Under the pieces are notes generated by a model that had not been told where the DNA came from, did no database searches, and saw only the letters and a program-made list of their open reading frames with translations. A DNA stretch of 24,403 nucleotides, taken from Limiplasma merdipullorum. Its GTDB lineage: Bacteria; Bacillota; Clostridia; Christensenellales; Aristaeellaceae. The stretch is taken from NCBI GenBank assembly GCA_018711955.1, contig DVHQ01000212.1, positions 1 through 24,403 on the forward strand, in the 5' to 3' direction. Of the stretch, positions 1-7,724 are shown in pieces; positions within the stretch are counted from its first letter, which is position 1; each line of letters starts with the position of its first letter. Made by a program: the position numbers and the translations under genes.

Positions 1-1298
1 TCGCCGGTTTCCCGGACATAGGCGGCGGCCCCGAAGATCAGCCACAGGGGATCGTCGTTGAATCCGCCGCCCACGTCAAAGTTGCCGCGCCGGGTGAGCG
101 GCTGGTACTGGTGATAGGCGCTGCCATCGGGAAACTGCGTGGCCGCGAGATCCACAAGGCGCTGCCGCGCGCGCTGCGGAACCATGTGCACAAAGCCCAG
201 CAGGTCCTGCGCTGAGTCACGGAAGCCCATGCCCCGCCCGATGCCGCTTTCATAATAGCTGGCGGAGCGCGACAGGTTAAAGGTGACCATGCACTGATAC
301 TGATGCCAGAGGTTGACCATGCGGTCCAGCCTCGCGTCGCCGCTTGCGACCTGATAGCCCGAGAGAAGCGTGCGCCAGTGGGCGGCGAGCGCCTCAAAGG
401 CGGCGTCAAACTGCGCCTCCGTAGAAAAGCGCGAAAGCAGCGCCCGCGCGGGGGCCTTGTTGGCCACGCCGGGCGCGGAGAACTTCTCCGCATCGGGATT
501 CTGGCAAAAGCCCAGCACAAACAGATAGCTCACGCGCGCCCCGGGGGCGAGATCGGCCCGCAGGTGGTGGCTGCCCACGGGGGACCAGCCGCTGGCCATG
601 CTGTTGAAGCTTTCGCCCCGCTCGACGGCGGCGGGATGGTCAAAGCCGTTGTAGGCGCCCAGGAAGGTCTCCCGGTCGGTATCAAAGCCGATGACGGGCG
701 CGTTGACCGCATAGACGGCATAGTGATTGCGGCGCTCGCGGTACTCGGTGACATGATAGATGGCGCTGCCCTCCACCTCGATTTCGCCGGTGGAGAGGTT
801 GCGCTGGAAGTTGGTCGCGTCGTCCTGCGCGTCCCAGAGGCAGAACTCCACAAAGCTGAACACATCGACCCGCTTTTGCCGATCGGTGCGGTTTTCCAGG
901 GTCAGGCGGGTGACCAGCGCGTCCTCGCCGCGCGGCACAAGCGAGGTCTGCTCAGCGCGCAGCCCGTCTTTTTCGCCCAGGATGCGGGTATAGCCCAGGC
1001 CGTGGCGGCACTCGTAACGGTCCAGCGGCGTTTTGACGGGCATCCAGCCGGGGGTAAAGACGCTGTCGCCGTCGCGCAGGTAGAAATACTGGCCGCCCGC
1101 GTCGGTGGGCACGCCGTTGTAGCGGTAGCGCGTCAGCCGCAGCAGGCGCGCGTCGCGGTAGAAGCTGTAGCCGCCCCCTGTGTTGGACAGGAGCGTGAAG
1201 AAAGCCTCGCTGCCCAGATAGTTGATCCAGGGGGAGGGGGTATCCGGTCTTGTGATGACATATTCCCGGGCTGCGTCGTCAAAATAGCCGTATTCCAT
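1..1298 (-). CDS. Cellobiose phosphorylase, GH94 (C-terminal part beyond window)
   Basis: Cytoplasmic phosphorolysis of cellobiose to glucose 1-phosphate plus glucose is the expected reaction. The visible 432 residues are roughly the N-terminal half of an enzyme usually near 800 aa; the frame stays open to the left edge. The sequence starts MEYGYFDDAAREYVITRP. It has the N-terminal sandwich signatures WINYLG (24-29), GGGYSFYRDAR (41-51), RYRYNGVP (57-64) and NHYAVYAVNAP (191-201), then the start of the (alpha/alpha)6 barrel with GIGRGMGFRDSAQD (352-365), a segment that binds sugar in GH94 enzymes. The catalytic Asp region (DWND-type) would lie outside the window. GGAGG sits about 6 nt before the chosen ATG. 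There is no signal peptide. The gene is divergent from the lacI/ABC/GH1 operon, which fits a shared cello-oligosaccharide pathway. Close GH94 relatives (cellodextrin phosphorylase) are less likely, given the cellobiose-phosphorylase-like N-terminus. Confidence 0.9.
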   Translation of the reverse strand, partial: MEYGYFDDAAREYVITRPDTPSPWINYLGSEAFFTLLSNTGGGYSFYRDARLLRLTRYRYNGVPTDAGGQYFYLRDGDSVFTPGWMPVKTPLDRYECRHGLGYTRILGEKDGLRAEQTSLVPRGEDALVTRLTLENRTDRQKRVDVFSFVEFCLWDAQDDATNFQRNLSTGEIEVEGSAIYHVTEYRERRNHYAVYAVNAPVIGFDTDRETFLGAYNGFDHPAAVERGESFNSMASGWSPVGSHHLRADLAPGARVSYLFVLGFCQNPDAEKFSAPGVANKAPARALLSRFSTEAQFDAAFEALAAHWRTLLSGYQVASGDARLDRMVNLWHQYQCMVTFNLSRSASYYESGIGRGMGFRDSAQDLLGFVHMVPQRARQRLVDLAATQFPDGSAYHQYQPLTRRGNFDVGGGFNDDPLWLIFGAAAYVRETG

Positions 1299-1381
1299 GG
1301 CGATCCTCCCTGCTTTTATGGCTGTAAGCCTTATATTCACTGAACGAATACGATTTAGTAACAGCGGCGCCTTACGCAGAC

Positions 1382-1410
1382 AATATACAATGAATGTCCC
1401 AAAAAATCAA
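1382..1410 (-). promoter_or_regulatory. Predicted sigma-A promoter of the GH94 gene
   Basis: Read on the minus strand, TTGATT (1410-1405) and TATATT (1387-1382) are separated by 17 nt. Transcription would begin near 1375 and give a leader of about 75 nt before the GH94 start. Operator-like repeat 1 (1344-1356) would then lie just downstream of the start site, where a bound repressor would block transcription. Confidence 0.5.
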
Positions 1411-1556
1411 GACTTATCTGAAAATTTCCTGTGAAAAACCCGCGATGGACGAAAACGTATTCCACTCGGAACACGGCCCGGAAGAAAAATTTCTGGGCAC
1501 TATAATGTAGAAAATGGTTTATAAAAGGACTAATCAAATATTTTTTTCAAAACCAC

Positions 1557-1585
1557 TTGCATTTTGGAACGACCTGGGGTATAAT
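1557..1585 (+). promoter_or_regulatory. Predicted sigma-A promoter of the lacI / beta-glucoside operon
   Basis: TTGCAT (1557-1562) and a perfect TATAAT (1580-1585) are separated by 17 nt. The start site would fall near 1592, inside the candidate operator at 1591-1606, and about 45 nt before the lacI start codon. Another TATAAT at 1501-1506 has no matching -35 and was not used. Confidence 0.65.
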
Positions 1586-1636
1586 CCTTTACGAAAACAA
1601 TTTCGTTCAACAATGACAACGGGAAAGAGGAAACCA

Positions 1637-2662
1637 ATGTCAGTGACCATCAAAGAGTTATCCGCCCACTGCGGCCTCTCCGTATCCACCGTGAGCAAGG
1701 CGCTCAACGGATATCCCGATATCAGCGAGGAAACCCGCGAACAGGTGCGCCAGGCCGCCGAGCAGCTGGGCTACCGCCCCAACGCCCAGGCGCGCAGCCT
1801 CAAGCTGGGCCGCACATTTAACCTTGGCGTGCTGTATTCCGACGATACCGAAAGCGGTTTCACCCACAGCTTTTTCAGCCCCGTCCTTCAGGCCTTCAAG
1901 ACCGAGGCGGAGCGCCGCGGGTACGACATCACCTTCATCACCCACCACATGGGCGATACCCGCATGACCTATCTGGAGCACTGCCGCTACCGCAATGTCG
2001 ACGGCGTATGCATCGTCTGCTCGCATTTCTCCAGCGCCGAGGTGGTGGAGCTGGTGGCCAGCTCCCTGCCGGTGGTGACCATCGACCATGTGTTTCACGA
2101 CCATACCTGCGTGCAGTCGCAAAACCGTCAGGGCATGGAGGAGCTCACGCGCTACGTCATCGCCAGGGGACACCGCCGCATCGCCTATGTGACCGGCGAG
2201 GAGAGCTCGGTCACGGACGTGCGCACGGTCAGCTTCCTCCGGGCCATGAATGAGGCGGGGCTGGATGTGCCGCCGGGCTATCTGGTGCCCGCCGCCTATC
2301 ACAACCCCGCCGTGACCCGCGAAGCCACCCTCCGCCTTCTCAAGCAGGGCCCGCGTCCCACCTGCATCCTCATGCCCGACGATTACGCCGCCCTGGGCGG
2401 CATGGAGGCCGTGCGCGCCTGCGGGCTGCGCATCCCGGAGGATGTGTCGGTGGCCGGATTTGACGGGGTGAAGCTGCTGCAGATGTGCGCGCCCGCCCTG
2501 ACCACCGTCGAGCAGGACACCCAGCGCATCGGCAGCGAGGCCGCGCGCCAGCTGGTGCACCTCATCGAGCATCCCAGAACCACCTATCACGAGCTGATTA
2601 CCATTCCCTGCCGGCTGCTGGAGGGCGCGACGGTCGCCCGGCCCTCCACCGCCGCCGGCTGA
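1637..2662 (+). CDS. LacI-family transcriptional regulator of the beta-glucoside locus
   Basis: A 341-aa DNA-binding repressor in the usual LacI/GalR size range. The N-terminus VTIKELSAHCGLSVSTVSKA is the HTH, followed by the hinge-helix region (YRPNAQARSLK). Residues from about 60 form the periplasmic-binding-protein-like effector domain, with the late motif IPEDVSVAGFDG. The ATG at 1637 was chosen because it puts the HTH at the extreme N-terminus and has AGAGG 6 nt upstream; an upstream in-frame ATG at 1514 would add 41 non-conserved residues and lie upstream of the best promoter. It is the first gene of an operon with the SBP, two permeases and GH1, and is divergent from GH94, so a cello-oligosaccharide effector is likely but inferred. 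The SBP start follows after 62 nt. Confidence 0.9.
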   Translation: MSVTIKELSAHCGLSVSTVSKALNGYPDISEETREQVRQAAEQLGYRPNAQARSLKLGRTFNLGVLYSDDTESGFTHSFFSPVLQAFKTEAERRGYDITFITHHMGDTRMTYLEHCRYRNVDGVCIVCSHFSSAEVVELVASSLPVVTIDHVFHDHTCVQSQNRQGMEELTRYVIARGHRRIAYVTGEESSVTDVRTVSFLRAMNEAGLDVPPGYLVPAAYHNPAVTREATLRLLKQGPRPTCILMPDDYAALGGMEAVRACGLRIPEDVSVAGFDGVKLLQMCAPALTTVEQDTQRIGSEAARQLVHLIEHPRTTYHELITIPCRLLEGATVARPSTAAG

Positions 2663-2724
2663 TGAAAGCGAAGGATTCCCTCTGCCTGCAGGGAGGGGAA
2701 ACAATAAAAAGGAGGCATCCATCC

Positions 2725-4080
2725 ATGAAAAAAGGACTGTGCGTGTTTCTCGTACTTACGCTGGCGCTGACGGCGCTGTGCTTTCCCGCCCTGGCTCAGG
2801 AGGAGGGCAAGGTGCTCAACATCTGGTGCTGGAATGACGAATTCCAGAGCCGCTTCAACGACTTTTATCCCGAGGTGAAGGAAATCGCCGAAGATAAATC
2901 CACCACCACCCTCAACGACGGCACCCTTGTGAAATGGACCATCAACCCCAACACGAACAACAACTACCAGGATAAGCTGGACGCCGCCCTGCTTGCCCAG
3001 GAAAACGCCCCGGCCGACGAAAAAATCGACATCTTCCTCATCGAAGCCGACTACGCCCTCAAATATGTCGATTCCCCCTACACCCTGGACGTGCGCGCCG
3101 ACATCGGCCTGACCGATGAGGACCTGGCCGATCAGTATGCCTATACCCAGGAAATCGCCTCCGCCGACGGCGTGCTCAAGGGCGTGACCTGGCAGGCGAC
3201 CCCGGGCCTGTTCGCCTACCGCCGCTCCATCGCCAAGGACGTGCTGGGCACCGACGATCCCGATGAGGTTCAGGCGCAGCTGAGCGATTGGGATAAGTTC
3301 GACGCCGTGGCGGCCAAGGCCAGCGAAAAGGGATACAAGATGCTCTCCGGCTTTGACGACAGCTTCCGCACCTTCTCCAACAACGTTTCCGCCCCCTGGG
3401 TGGACGGCACCACCGTCGTTGTCGACGCCAACATCATGAAGTGGGTCGAGCAGACCAAGACCTATACCGATAAGGGATACAACAACAAGTCCAGCCTGTG
3501 GGACAGCGTGTGGGCTGCCGATCAGGGGCCCGAAGGAAAGGTGTTCGGCTTCTTCTACTCCACCTGGGGCATCAACTTCACTCTGCTGGGCAACTCCCTG
3601 GCCGACGCCGACGGCCCGCAGGAAGTGGGCAACGGCTGCTTCGGAGACTATGCGGTCTGCGAGGGCCCACAGCCCTATTACTGGGGCGGCACCTGGATCT
3701 GCGCCGCCGCCGGCACCGATAACGTCTCCACCATCCGCGACGTGATGCTCAAGCTCACCTGCGACAAGGAAATCGCCCTGGCTATCACCGAGACGACGCA
3801 GGATTACACCAACTGCGTCTCCGCCATGAACGAGCTGGCCGCGAGCGACTATCAGTCCGCGTTCCTGGGCGGGCAGAACCACATTGCGCTGTTCGCCGCC
3901 GCTGCGCCGGAGATCGACATGAGCAATGTCAGCCCCTACGATCAAGGCTGCAACGAGGGCATCCAGACCGCCTTCAAGGATTACTTCAACGGCGTGATTG
4001 ATCTGGATACCGCCAAGGCCAACTTTGAAACCCTCATCATGGAAAAGTATCCCGACCTGACCGAAGTCGTCTGGCCGTAA
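2725..4080 (+). CDS. Extracellular sugar-binding protein of a CUT1 ABC transporter (beta-glucoside type)
   Basis: This 451-aa protein should capture oligosaccharides outside the membrane and hand them to the two downstream permeases. Residues 1-24 are a classical signal peptide: MKK, a hydrophobic core, then a predicted signal peptidase I site ALA/QEE. The mature protein begins with the SBP pattern VLNIWCWNDEF. The cysteine in TALC does not make a lipobox because Leu precedes it, so it looks secreted rather than lipid-anchored. The motifs APWVDG, YYWGGTW, YDQGCNEGIQTAF and the C-terminal MEKYPDLTEVVWP resemble Clostridia SBPs found with GH94/GH1/GH3 genes. AAAGGAGG lies 10 nt before the ATG. 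Neighbouring GH94 and GH1 suggest cellobiose or cellodextrins; the exact ligand cannot be read from sequence. Confidence 0.87.
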   Translation: MKKGLCVFLVLTLALTALCFPALAQEEGKVLNIWCWNDEFQSRFNDFYPEVKEIAEDKSTTTLNDGTLVKWTINPNTNNNYQDKLDAALLAQENAPADEKIDIFLIEADYALKYVDSPYTLDVRADIGLTDEDLADQYAYTQEIASADGVLKGVTWQATPGLFAYRRSIAKDVLGTDDPDEVQAQLSDWDKFDAVAAKASEKGYKMLSGFDDSFRTFSNNVSAPWVDGTTVVVDANIMKWVEQTKTYTDKGYNNKSSLWDSVWAADQGPEGKVFGFFYSTWGINFTLLGNSLADADGPQEVGNGCFGDYAVCEGPQPYYWGGTWICAAAGTDNVSTIRDVMLKLTCDKEIALAITETTQDYTNCVSAMNELAASDYQSAFLGGQNHIALFAAAAPEIDMSNVSPYDQGCNEGIQTAFKDYFNGVIDLDTAKANFETLIMEKYPDLTEVVWP

Positions 4081-4097
4081 GCAAACAAGATCCATCC

Positions 4098-4137
4098 GGC
4101 GGGGGCGGGCCAAGCGCCCGCCCCCGCCCGACGTTTT
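4098..4137 (+). terminator. GC-rich hairpin with short T tract between SBP and permease genes
   Basis: A perfect 13-bp stem (GGCGGGGGCGGGC at 4098-4110, complement at 4116-4128) encloses the loop CAAGC. It is followed within 6 nt by TTTT (4134-4137). It lies 17 nt after the SBP stop and 35 nt before the permease start. This is the usual place for an attenuating terminator or 3'-end stabiliser that leaves SBP transcript in excess over permease transcript. Confidence 0.65.
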
Positions 4138-4171
4138 CCCCACCGACTCATGAGAAGGACAGGGTGATCCT

Positions 4172-5110
4172 ATGCAGCCCGGACTCGGAACGGCCCCCCG
4201 CCATCGCGGCGTCAGCTACGCCAAATGGGGCTATCTCTTCATCGCACCCTTCTTTATCGCCTTCGCCGTATTCCAGCTGATTCCGCTGTTTTCCACGGTA
4301 TATTACAGCTTCTTTGAGCACTACCGCAGCGGGCTGAAAATCATCGGTCCGAACTTCGTGGGCCTGGAGAACTATGCGCGCCTGTTTTCGGCGGATCTGC
4401 CCAAGTACTTTGGAAACACGATGCTCATGTGGCTGATCGGCTTTGTGCCGCAAATCGTGATATCGCTGATGCTGGCGGCCTGGTTTACGGACGTGCGCCT
4501 GAAGCTGCGGTGCCAGGCGTTCTTCAAGACCGTCATTTACATGCCCAATCTCATCATGGCGTCCGCCTTTTCCATGCTGTTCTTCACCCTGTTTTCCGAC
4601 AACGGCCCGGTGAACGCGGCGCTGATGTCCATGGGCGTGACGCAGGAGCCGTTCCGCTTCCTCTCCTCGGTCGCGGGAACGCGGGGGCTGGTGGGGCTGA
4701 TGAACTTTCTGATGTGGTTTGGCAACACCACCATCCTGCTGATGTCGGGCATCATGGGCATCGACGTGAGCCTCTTTGAGGCCGCGGAGATCGACGGGTG
4801 CACCTCGCGGCAGACCTTCTGGCGCGTGACCCTGCCGCTGCTCAAGCCCATTCTGGTCTATGTGCTGGTAACCTCGCTGATCGGCGGCCTGCAGATGTTT
4901 GATGTGCCGCAGGTGCTCACCGACGGCAAAGGCACGCCCAACCGCTGTGCCACCACCCTCATCATGTATCTCAACAACCACATGTTTTCCAAGAACCTGG
5001 GCATGGCGGGCGCGGTATCCACGGTGCTGTTTCTGGTGTGCGGCGTGCTGTGCGTGGTGATTATGCGGACGATGAGCGACGATGTGCGCAAAGGGGGGCG
5101 AGGAAAATGA
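4172..5110 (+). CDS. Sugar ABC transporter permease (MalF/UgpA type), beta-glucoside locus
   Basis: A 312-aa inner-membrane subunit of a CUT1 importer. The first hydrophobic segment is near residues 22-44 (WGYLFIAPFFIAFAVFQLIP), the typical first helix of this subfamily, and further helices follow. The cytoplasmic EAA loop that contacts the ATPase is EAAEIDGCTSRQTFWRVTLP around residue 205. The stop overlaps the next start as ATGA (5107-5110), indicating translational coupling with the partner permease. The ATG at 4172 is preceded by AGGGTGA. No ATPase gene is nearby, so a shared ATPase from elsewhere must energise it. Confidence 0.9.
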   Translation: MQPGLGTAPRHRGVSYAKWGYLFIAPFFIAFAVFQLIPLFSTVYYSFFEHYRSGLKIIGPNFVGLENYARLFSADLPKYFGNTMLMWLIGFVPQIVISLMLAAWFTDVRLKLRCQAFFKTVIYMPNLIMASAFSMLFFTLFSDNGPVNAALMSMGVTQEPFRFLSSVAGTRGLVGLMNFLMWFGNTTILLMSGIMGIDVSLFEAAEIDGCTSRQTFWRVTLPLLKPILVYVLVTSLIGGLQMFDVPQVLTDGKGTPNRCATTLIMYLNNHMFSKNLGMAGAVSTVLFLVCGVLCVVIMRTMSDDVRKGGRGK

Positions 5111-5976
5111 CCCAGGCTGTGCGCTCGCGGGAAGATTCCCGCGCCCGGCTGAACCTCAGGCGGACGCTATGCTATGTTGTGCTGGCGGTGATCTGCTTCC
5201 TGTGCCTGTTTTTCTTCTACGTGCTGGTGATCAACGCCACCCACTCTCATTTTGAGGTGCAGAAGGGATTTTCGTTCCTGCCCGGAACCTCCTTTTCCAC
5301 AAACCTTCACAACGCCCTCACCGACGCGAACATTCCCGTGGTGAGCGGCATCCTCAACAGCCTGACCGTCTCGGCAATGTCGGCGCTGTTGGCGGTGTAC
5401 TTCTCCGGCCTCACCGCCTATGGAATCCACGCCTATTCCTTCAGGCTGAAAAACCTGGCGCTGACCTTTATCCTGCTCATTATGTCCATGCCCACGCAGG
5501 TATCGGCGGTGGGATTTGTCAGCCTGGTCACCGGCATGGGGCTGGATGACTCGCTCATCCCGCTGTTTTTGCCCAAGATCGCCGCGCCTACGGTGTTTTA
5601 CTTCATCATTCAGTACATGAAGGGAAACCTGCCCATGGAGATCGTGGAGGCCGCGCGCATCGACGGCTCGGGCGAGTTTCACACCTTCAACCACATCGTC
5701 CTGCCCATGATTAAGCCCGCCCTGGCGGTGCAGGCGATCTTCACCTTTGTGCTGGAATGGAACAACTACTTTGTTCCCGCGCTCATCATCAGCTCAAGCC
5801 GCAAAAAAACCCTGCCCATTCTGATCGCCCAGCTCAGAAGCGCGGACTTTCTCAAATTCGACATGGGCAAGGTCTACATGTTCATCGCCATCGCCATCGT
5901 GCCGGTCATCGTGGTCTACCTGCTGCTGAGCCGGTTCATCGTGGCCGGGGTCACGGTGGGCGGCGTGAAGGAGTGA
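5107..5976 (+). CDS. Sugar ABC transporter permease (MalG/UgpE type), beta-glucoside locus
   Basis: The 289-aa second membrane subunit. After a basic N-terminus (SREDSRARLNLRR), the first helix is CYVVLAVICFLCLFFFYVLV, and further hydrophobic segments follow. The EAA loop is EAARIDGSGEFHTFNHIVLP around residue 180, and the C-terminus ends GVTVGGVKE, close to the usual G-x-V-K-G ending of MalG proteins. The start at 5107 was chosen because it gives the ATGA overlap with the preceding permease and has GAGGAA upstream. It lies 4 nt before the GH1 gene, whose ribosome binding site is within its last codons. Confidence 0.9.
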   Translation: MTQAVRSREDSRARLNLRRTLCYVVLAVICFLCLFFFYVLVINATHSHFEVQKGFSFLPGTSFSTNLHNALTDANIPVVSGILNSLTVSAMSALLAVYFSGLTAYGIHAYSFRLKNLALTFILLIMSMPTQVSAVGFVSLVTGMGLDDSLIPLFLPKIAAPTVFYFIIQYMKGNLPMEIVEAARIDGSGEFHTFNHIVLPMIKPALAVQAIFTFVLEWNNYFVPALIISSSRKKTLPILIAQLRSADFLKFDMGKVYMFIAIAIVPVIVVYLLLSRFIVAGVTVGGVKE

Positions 5977-5980
5977 GAAG

Positions 5981-7369
5981 ATGAGCTTCCCAAAGGAGTT
6001 TCTCTGGGGCGTGGCCACCTCCGCCTATCAGATCGAGGGCGCGGCCGGGGAAGGGGGCAAGGGGGCGTCCGTGTGGGACCGCTTTTCCAAAGTGCCCGGA
6101 CGGATCGCGGACGGGAGCACCGGCGAGCGCGCCTGCGATCACTTCCACCTGTTTCGGGAAGATGTGGCGCTGATGGCCGACCTGGGCATCCCCTGCTACC
6201 GCTTTTCCCTCTCCTGGCCCCGCCTGCTGCCCGACGGACGCGGGCGGCTCAACCCCGACGGCGCCGCGTTTTATGACCGGCTGATTGACGCGCTGCTGGA
6301 AAAGGGCATCCGCCCCTTCGTCACGCTCTTTCACTGGGATTATCCCTGCGCGCTCGCCGTGCGCGGGGGCTGGGCCTCGCCGGACAGCCCGGAATGGTTC
6401 GCCGACTATGCCGTCCTGTGCGCGCGCAGCTTTGGCGACCGGGTGCTGGATTTCATCACGATCAACGAACCCCAGTGCTTTATCGGCCTGGGGCATGTCA
6501 CCGGCGAGCATGCGCCGGGGCTTAGGCTGCCACCCTCGGAAACCGTGCCCATGGGACACCATGTGCTGCGGGCGCATGCGCTGGCGGTGCAGGCGCTGCG
6601 CGCGGAAGCGCCCGGATGCCGGGTGGGATACGCGCCCTGCGGCAACCCCGCCATTCCTCAGACCCCAGCGGATGTGGACGCGGCGCGCCGGGCCTATTTC
6701 TCCATGCCGCGGGATGCGGAGCGCTGGTATTGGAACGTATCGTGGTGGAGCGACCCGGTGATGCTGGGCCGCTATCCCGAGGACGGGCTGGCGCTGTACG
6801 GGCGCTACCTGCCGCCGGGATGGGAAAAGGACGTTGACAGCATGTGCCAGCCCCTGGAATACTACGGCCAGAACATCTATAACGGCTATCCTGTCCGGGC
6901 CTCGGACGCGCCCGGCGGATGGGAGGAAGCCGCCTTCCCGCAGGGCGCGCCCCGCACCGCCGCCGGATGGCCCGTCACGCCCGAAGCCCTGTACTGGGGC
7001 CCGCGCTTTCTCTATGAGCGCTACCGCACGCCCATCCTCATCACCGAAAACGGCATGTCCTGCCACGATGCGGTATCGCTGGACGGACAGGTGCACGACC
7101 CCAACCGGATCGATTATCTTTCGCGCTATCTGGCCGCCTATCGCCGCGCCGCCCATGACGGCGTGAACGCGGCGGGCTACTTTGCCTGGTCGCTGATGGA
7201 CAATTTTGAATGGAGCCTGGGGTATACCCAACGCTTCGGACTGGTGTATGTCGATTACCAGACCCTCCGGCGCATCCCCAAGGATTCGGCGCGGTGGTAC
7301 GCGGAGACCATCCGCTCCAACGGGGAGCATGTGGGGCGGGTGGAGCCGGTTTCCGAGGAAAACGGCTGA
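5981..7369 (+). CDS. Beta-glucosidase, glycoside hydrolase family 1
   Basis: A 462-aa retaining beta-glycosidase of the normal GH1 length. It begins with the GH1 signature FPKEFLWGVATSAYQIEGA. The acid/base is Glu163 in TINEP, the nucleophile is Glu356 in ITENG, and the subsite -1 residues appear in FHWD (117-120) and NFEWSLGY (408-415). There is no signal peptide, so it acts in the cytoplasm on imported beta-glucosides. The ABC-transport context, rather than a PTS, argues for an unphosphorylated substrate. AAGGAG lies 7 nt before the ATG, overlapping the end of the permease gene. It is the last gene of the operon, followed by a terminator at 7426-7462. With GH94 it gives hydrolytic and phosphorolytic routes for beta-linked glucose. 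Aglycone preference is unknown. Confidence 0.93.
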   Translation: MSFPKEFLWGVATSAYQIEGAAGEGGKGASVWDRFSKVPGRIADGSTGERACDHFHLFREDVALMADLGIPCYRFSLSWPRLLPDGRGRLNPDGAAFYDRLIDALLEKGIRPFVTLFHWDYPCALAVRGGWASPDSPEWFADYAVLCARSFGDRVLDFITINEPQCFIGLGHVTGEHAPGLRLPPSETVPMGHHVLRAHALAVQALRAEAPGCRVGYAPCGNPAIPQTPADVDAARRAYFSMPRDAERWYWNVSWWSDPVMLGRYPEDGLALYGRYLPPGWEKDVDSMCQPLEYYGQNIYNGYPVRASDAPGGWEEAAFPQGAPRTAAGWPVTPEALYWGPRFLYERYRTPILITENGMSCHDAVSLDGQVHDPNRIDYLSRYLAAYRRAAHDGVNAAGYFAWSLMDNFEWSLGYTQRFGLVYVDYQTLRRIPKDSARWYAETIRSNGEHVGRVEPVSEENG

Positions 7370-7425
7370 CGCGCTCCTAACGCCGGACAGACGGGCGCCC
7401 TCCTGCGGATGGGCAGCGCCCGCGC

Positions 7426-7462
7426 GCGCTTCTTCGGCCACGGCTGCGGAAGCGCTTTTTTT
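7426..7462 (+). terminator. Rho-independent terminator of the beta-glucoside operon
   Basis: GCGCTTC (7426-7432) pairs with GAAGCGC (7449-7455) and is followed directly by seven T residues (7456-7462). It lies 57 nt after the GH1 stop codon. Confidence 0.75.
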
Positions 7463-7522
7463 ATGCGCGCCGGGGGATACGGGTTCGGATCGAGGAGGGG
7501 GTGTGCGCGGCGCGGGAAGGAT

Positions 7523-7555
7523 GCAAACGGCTGAAAGGCGCATGCCGCCGTTTGC
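7523..7555. repeat. 9-bp inverted repeat in the GH1-corrinoid gene spacer
   Basis: GCAAACGGC (7523-7531) is exactly complementary to GCCGTTTGC (7547-7555) across 15 nt. It is upstream of the predicted corrinoid-gene promoter and has no T tract, so it may be a DNA site rather than a terminator. The 355-nt spacer 7370-7724 holds no gene I can support: only the terminator, this repeat and the palindromic promoter. Confidence 0.4.
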
Positions 7556-7643
7556 GCAGGGGCTTCCCCGGCGGTCAGGGAAGGCGGCGCAGGCCCCAAA
7601 ACCCGAAAGGCAGAGAAAAATTCCGAAAAACAAACTGGTAATT

Positions 7644-7674
7644 TTGACCGGCTTCTATTATAATCGATTATAAT
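7644..7674 (+). promoter_or_regulatory. Palindromic promoter/operator upstream of the corrinoid protein gene
   Basis: ATTATAATCGATTATAAT (7657-7674) is a perfect 18-bp palindrome and contains TATAAT at 7659-7664 and 7669-7674. TTGACC (7644-7649) lies 19 nt before the second TATAAT, a slightly long spacing. The local AT richness contrasts with the GC-rich surroundings. The palindrome covers the -10 region, so it is a candidate operator for a dimeric repressor as well as a promoter core. The ATG is 51 nt downstream. Confidence 0.5.
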
Positions 7675-7724
7675 TGATTCATCCAAAACCTGAATCTCCC
7701 GGCGATCACAGGAGGTGTGCCATC

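Larger units (their letters stand above)
1344..1603. repeat. Three copies of a 13-bp motif, candidate LacI-family operators
   Basis: The divergent GH94/lacI spacer holds ACGAATACGATTT (1344-1356), ACGAAAACGTATT (1449-1461) and ACGAAAACAATTT (1591-1603), all in the same orientation. They fit a consensus ACGAAAACGATTT with one or two mismatches each. The third copy extends into an inverted repeat, ACGAAA-N4-TTTCGT (1591-1606), immediately after the lacI -10 box. Copy 1 lies just after the predicted GH94 start site. This arrangement suits a repressor controlling both directions; that the adjacent LacI protein is the binder is inferred. Confidence 0.5.

Noticed and set aside
303..1343. Long plus-strand open frame opposite the left-edge gene
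   Set aside because: It is antisense to the GH94 gene, which has clear family motifs; long antisense frames are expected in GC-rich coding DNA.
1514..1636. N-terminal extension of the first LacI protein from an upstream ATG
   Set aside because: The extension overlaps the best promoter and the third operator motif, and the HTH of LacI proteins lies at the N-terminus.
7641..7664. Sigma-54 promoter for the corrinoid gene
   Set aside because: The stretch around TGGTAATTTTGACC lacks the -24/-12 GG and GC pair at the right spacing.
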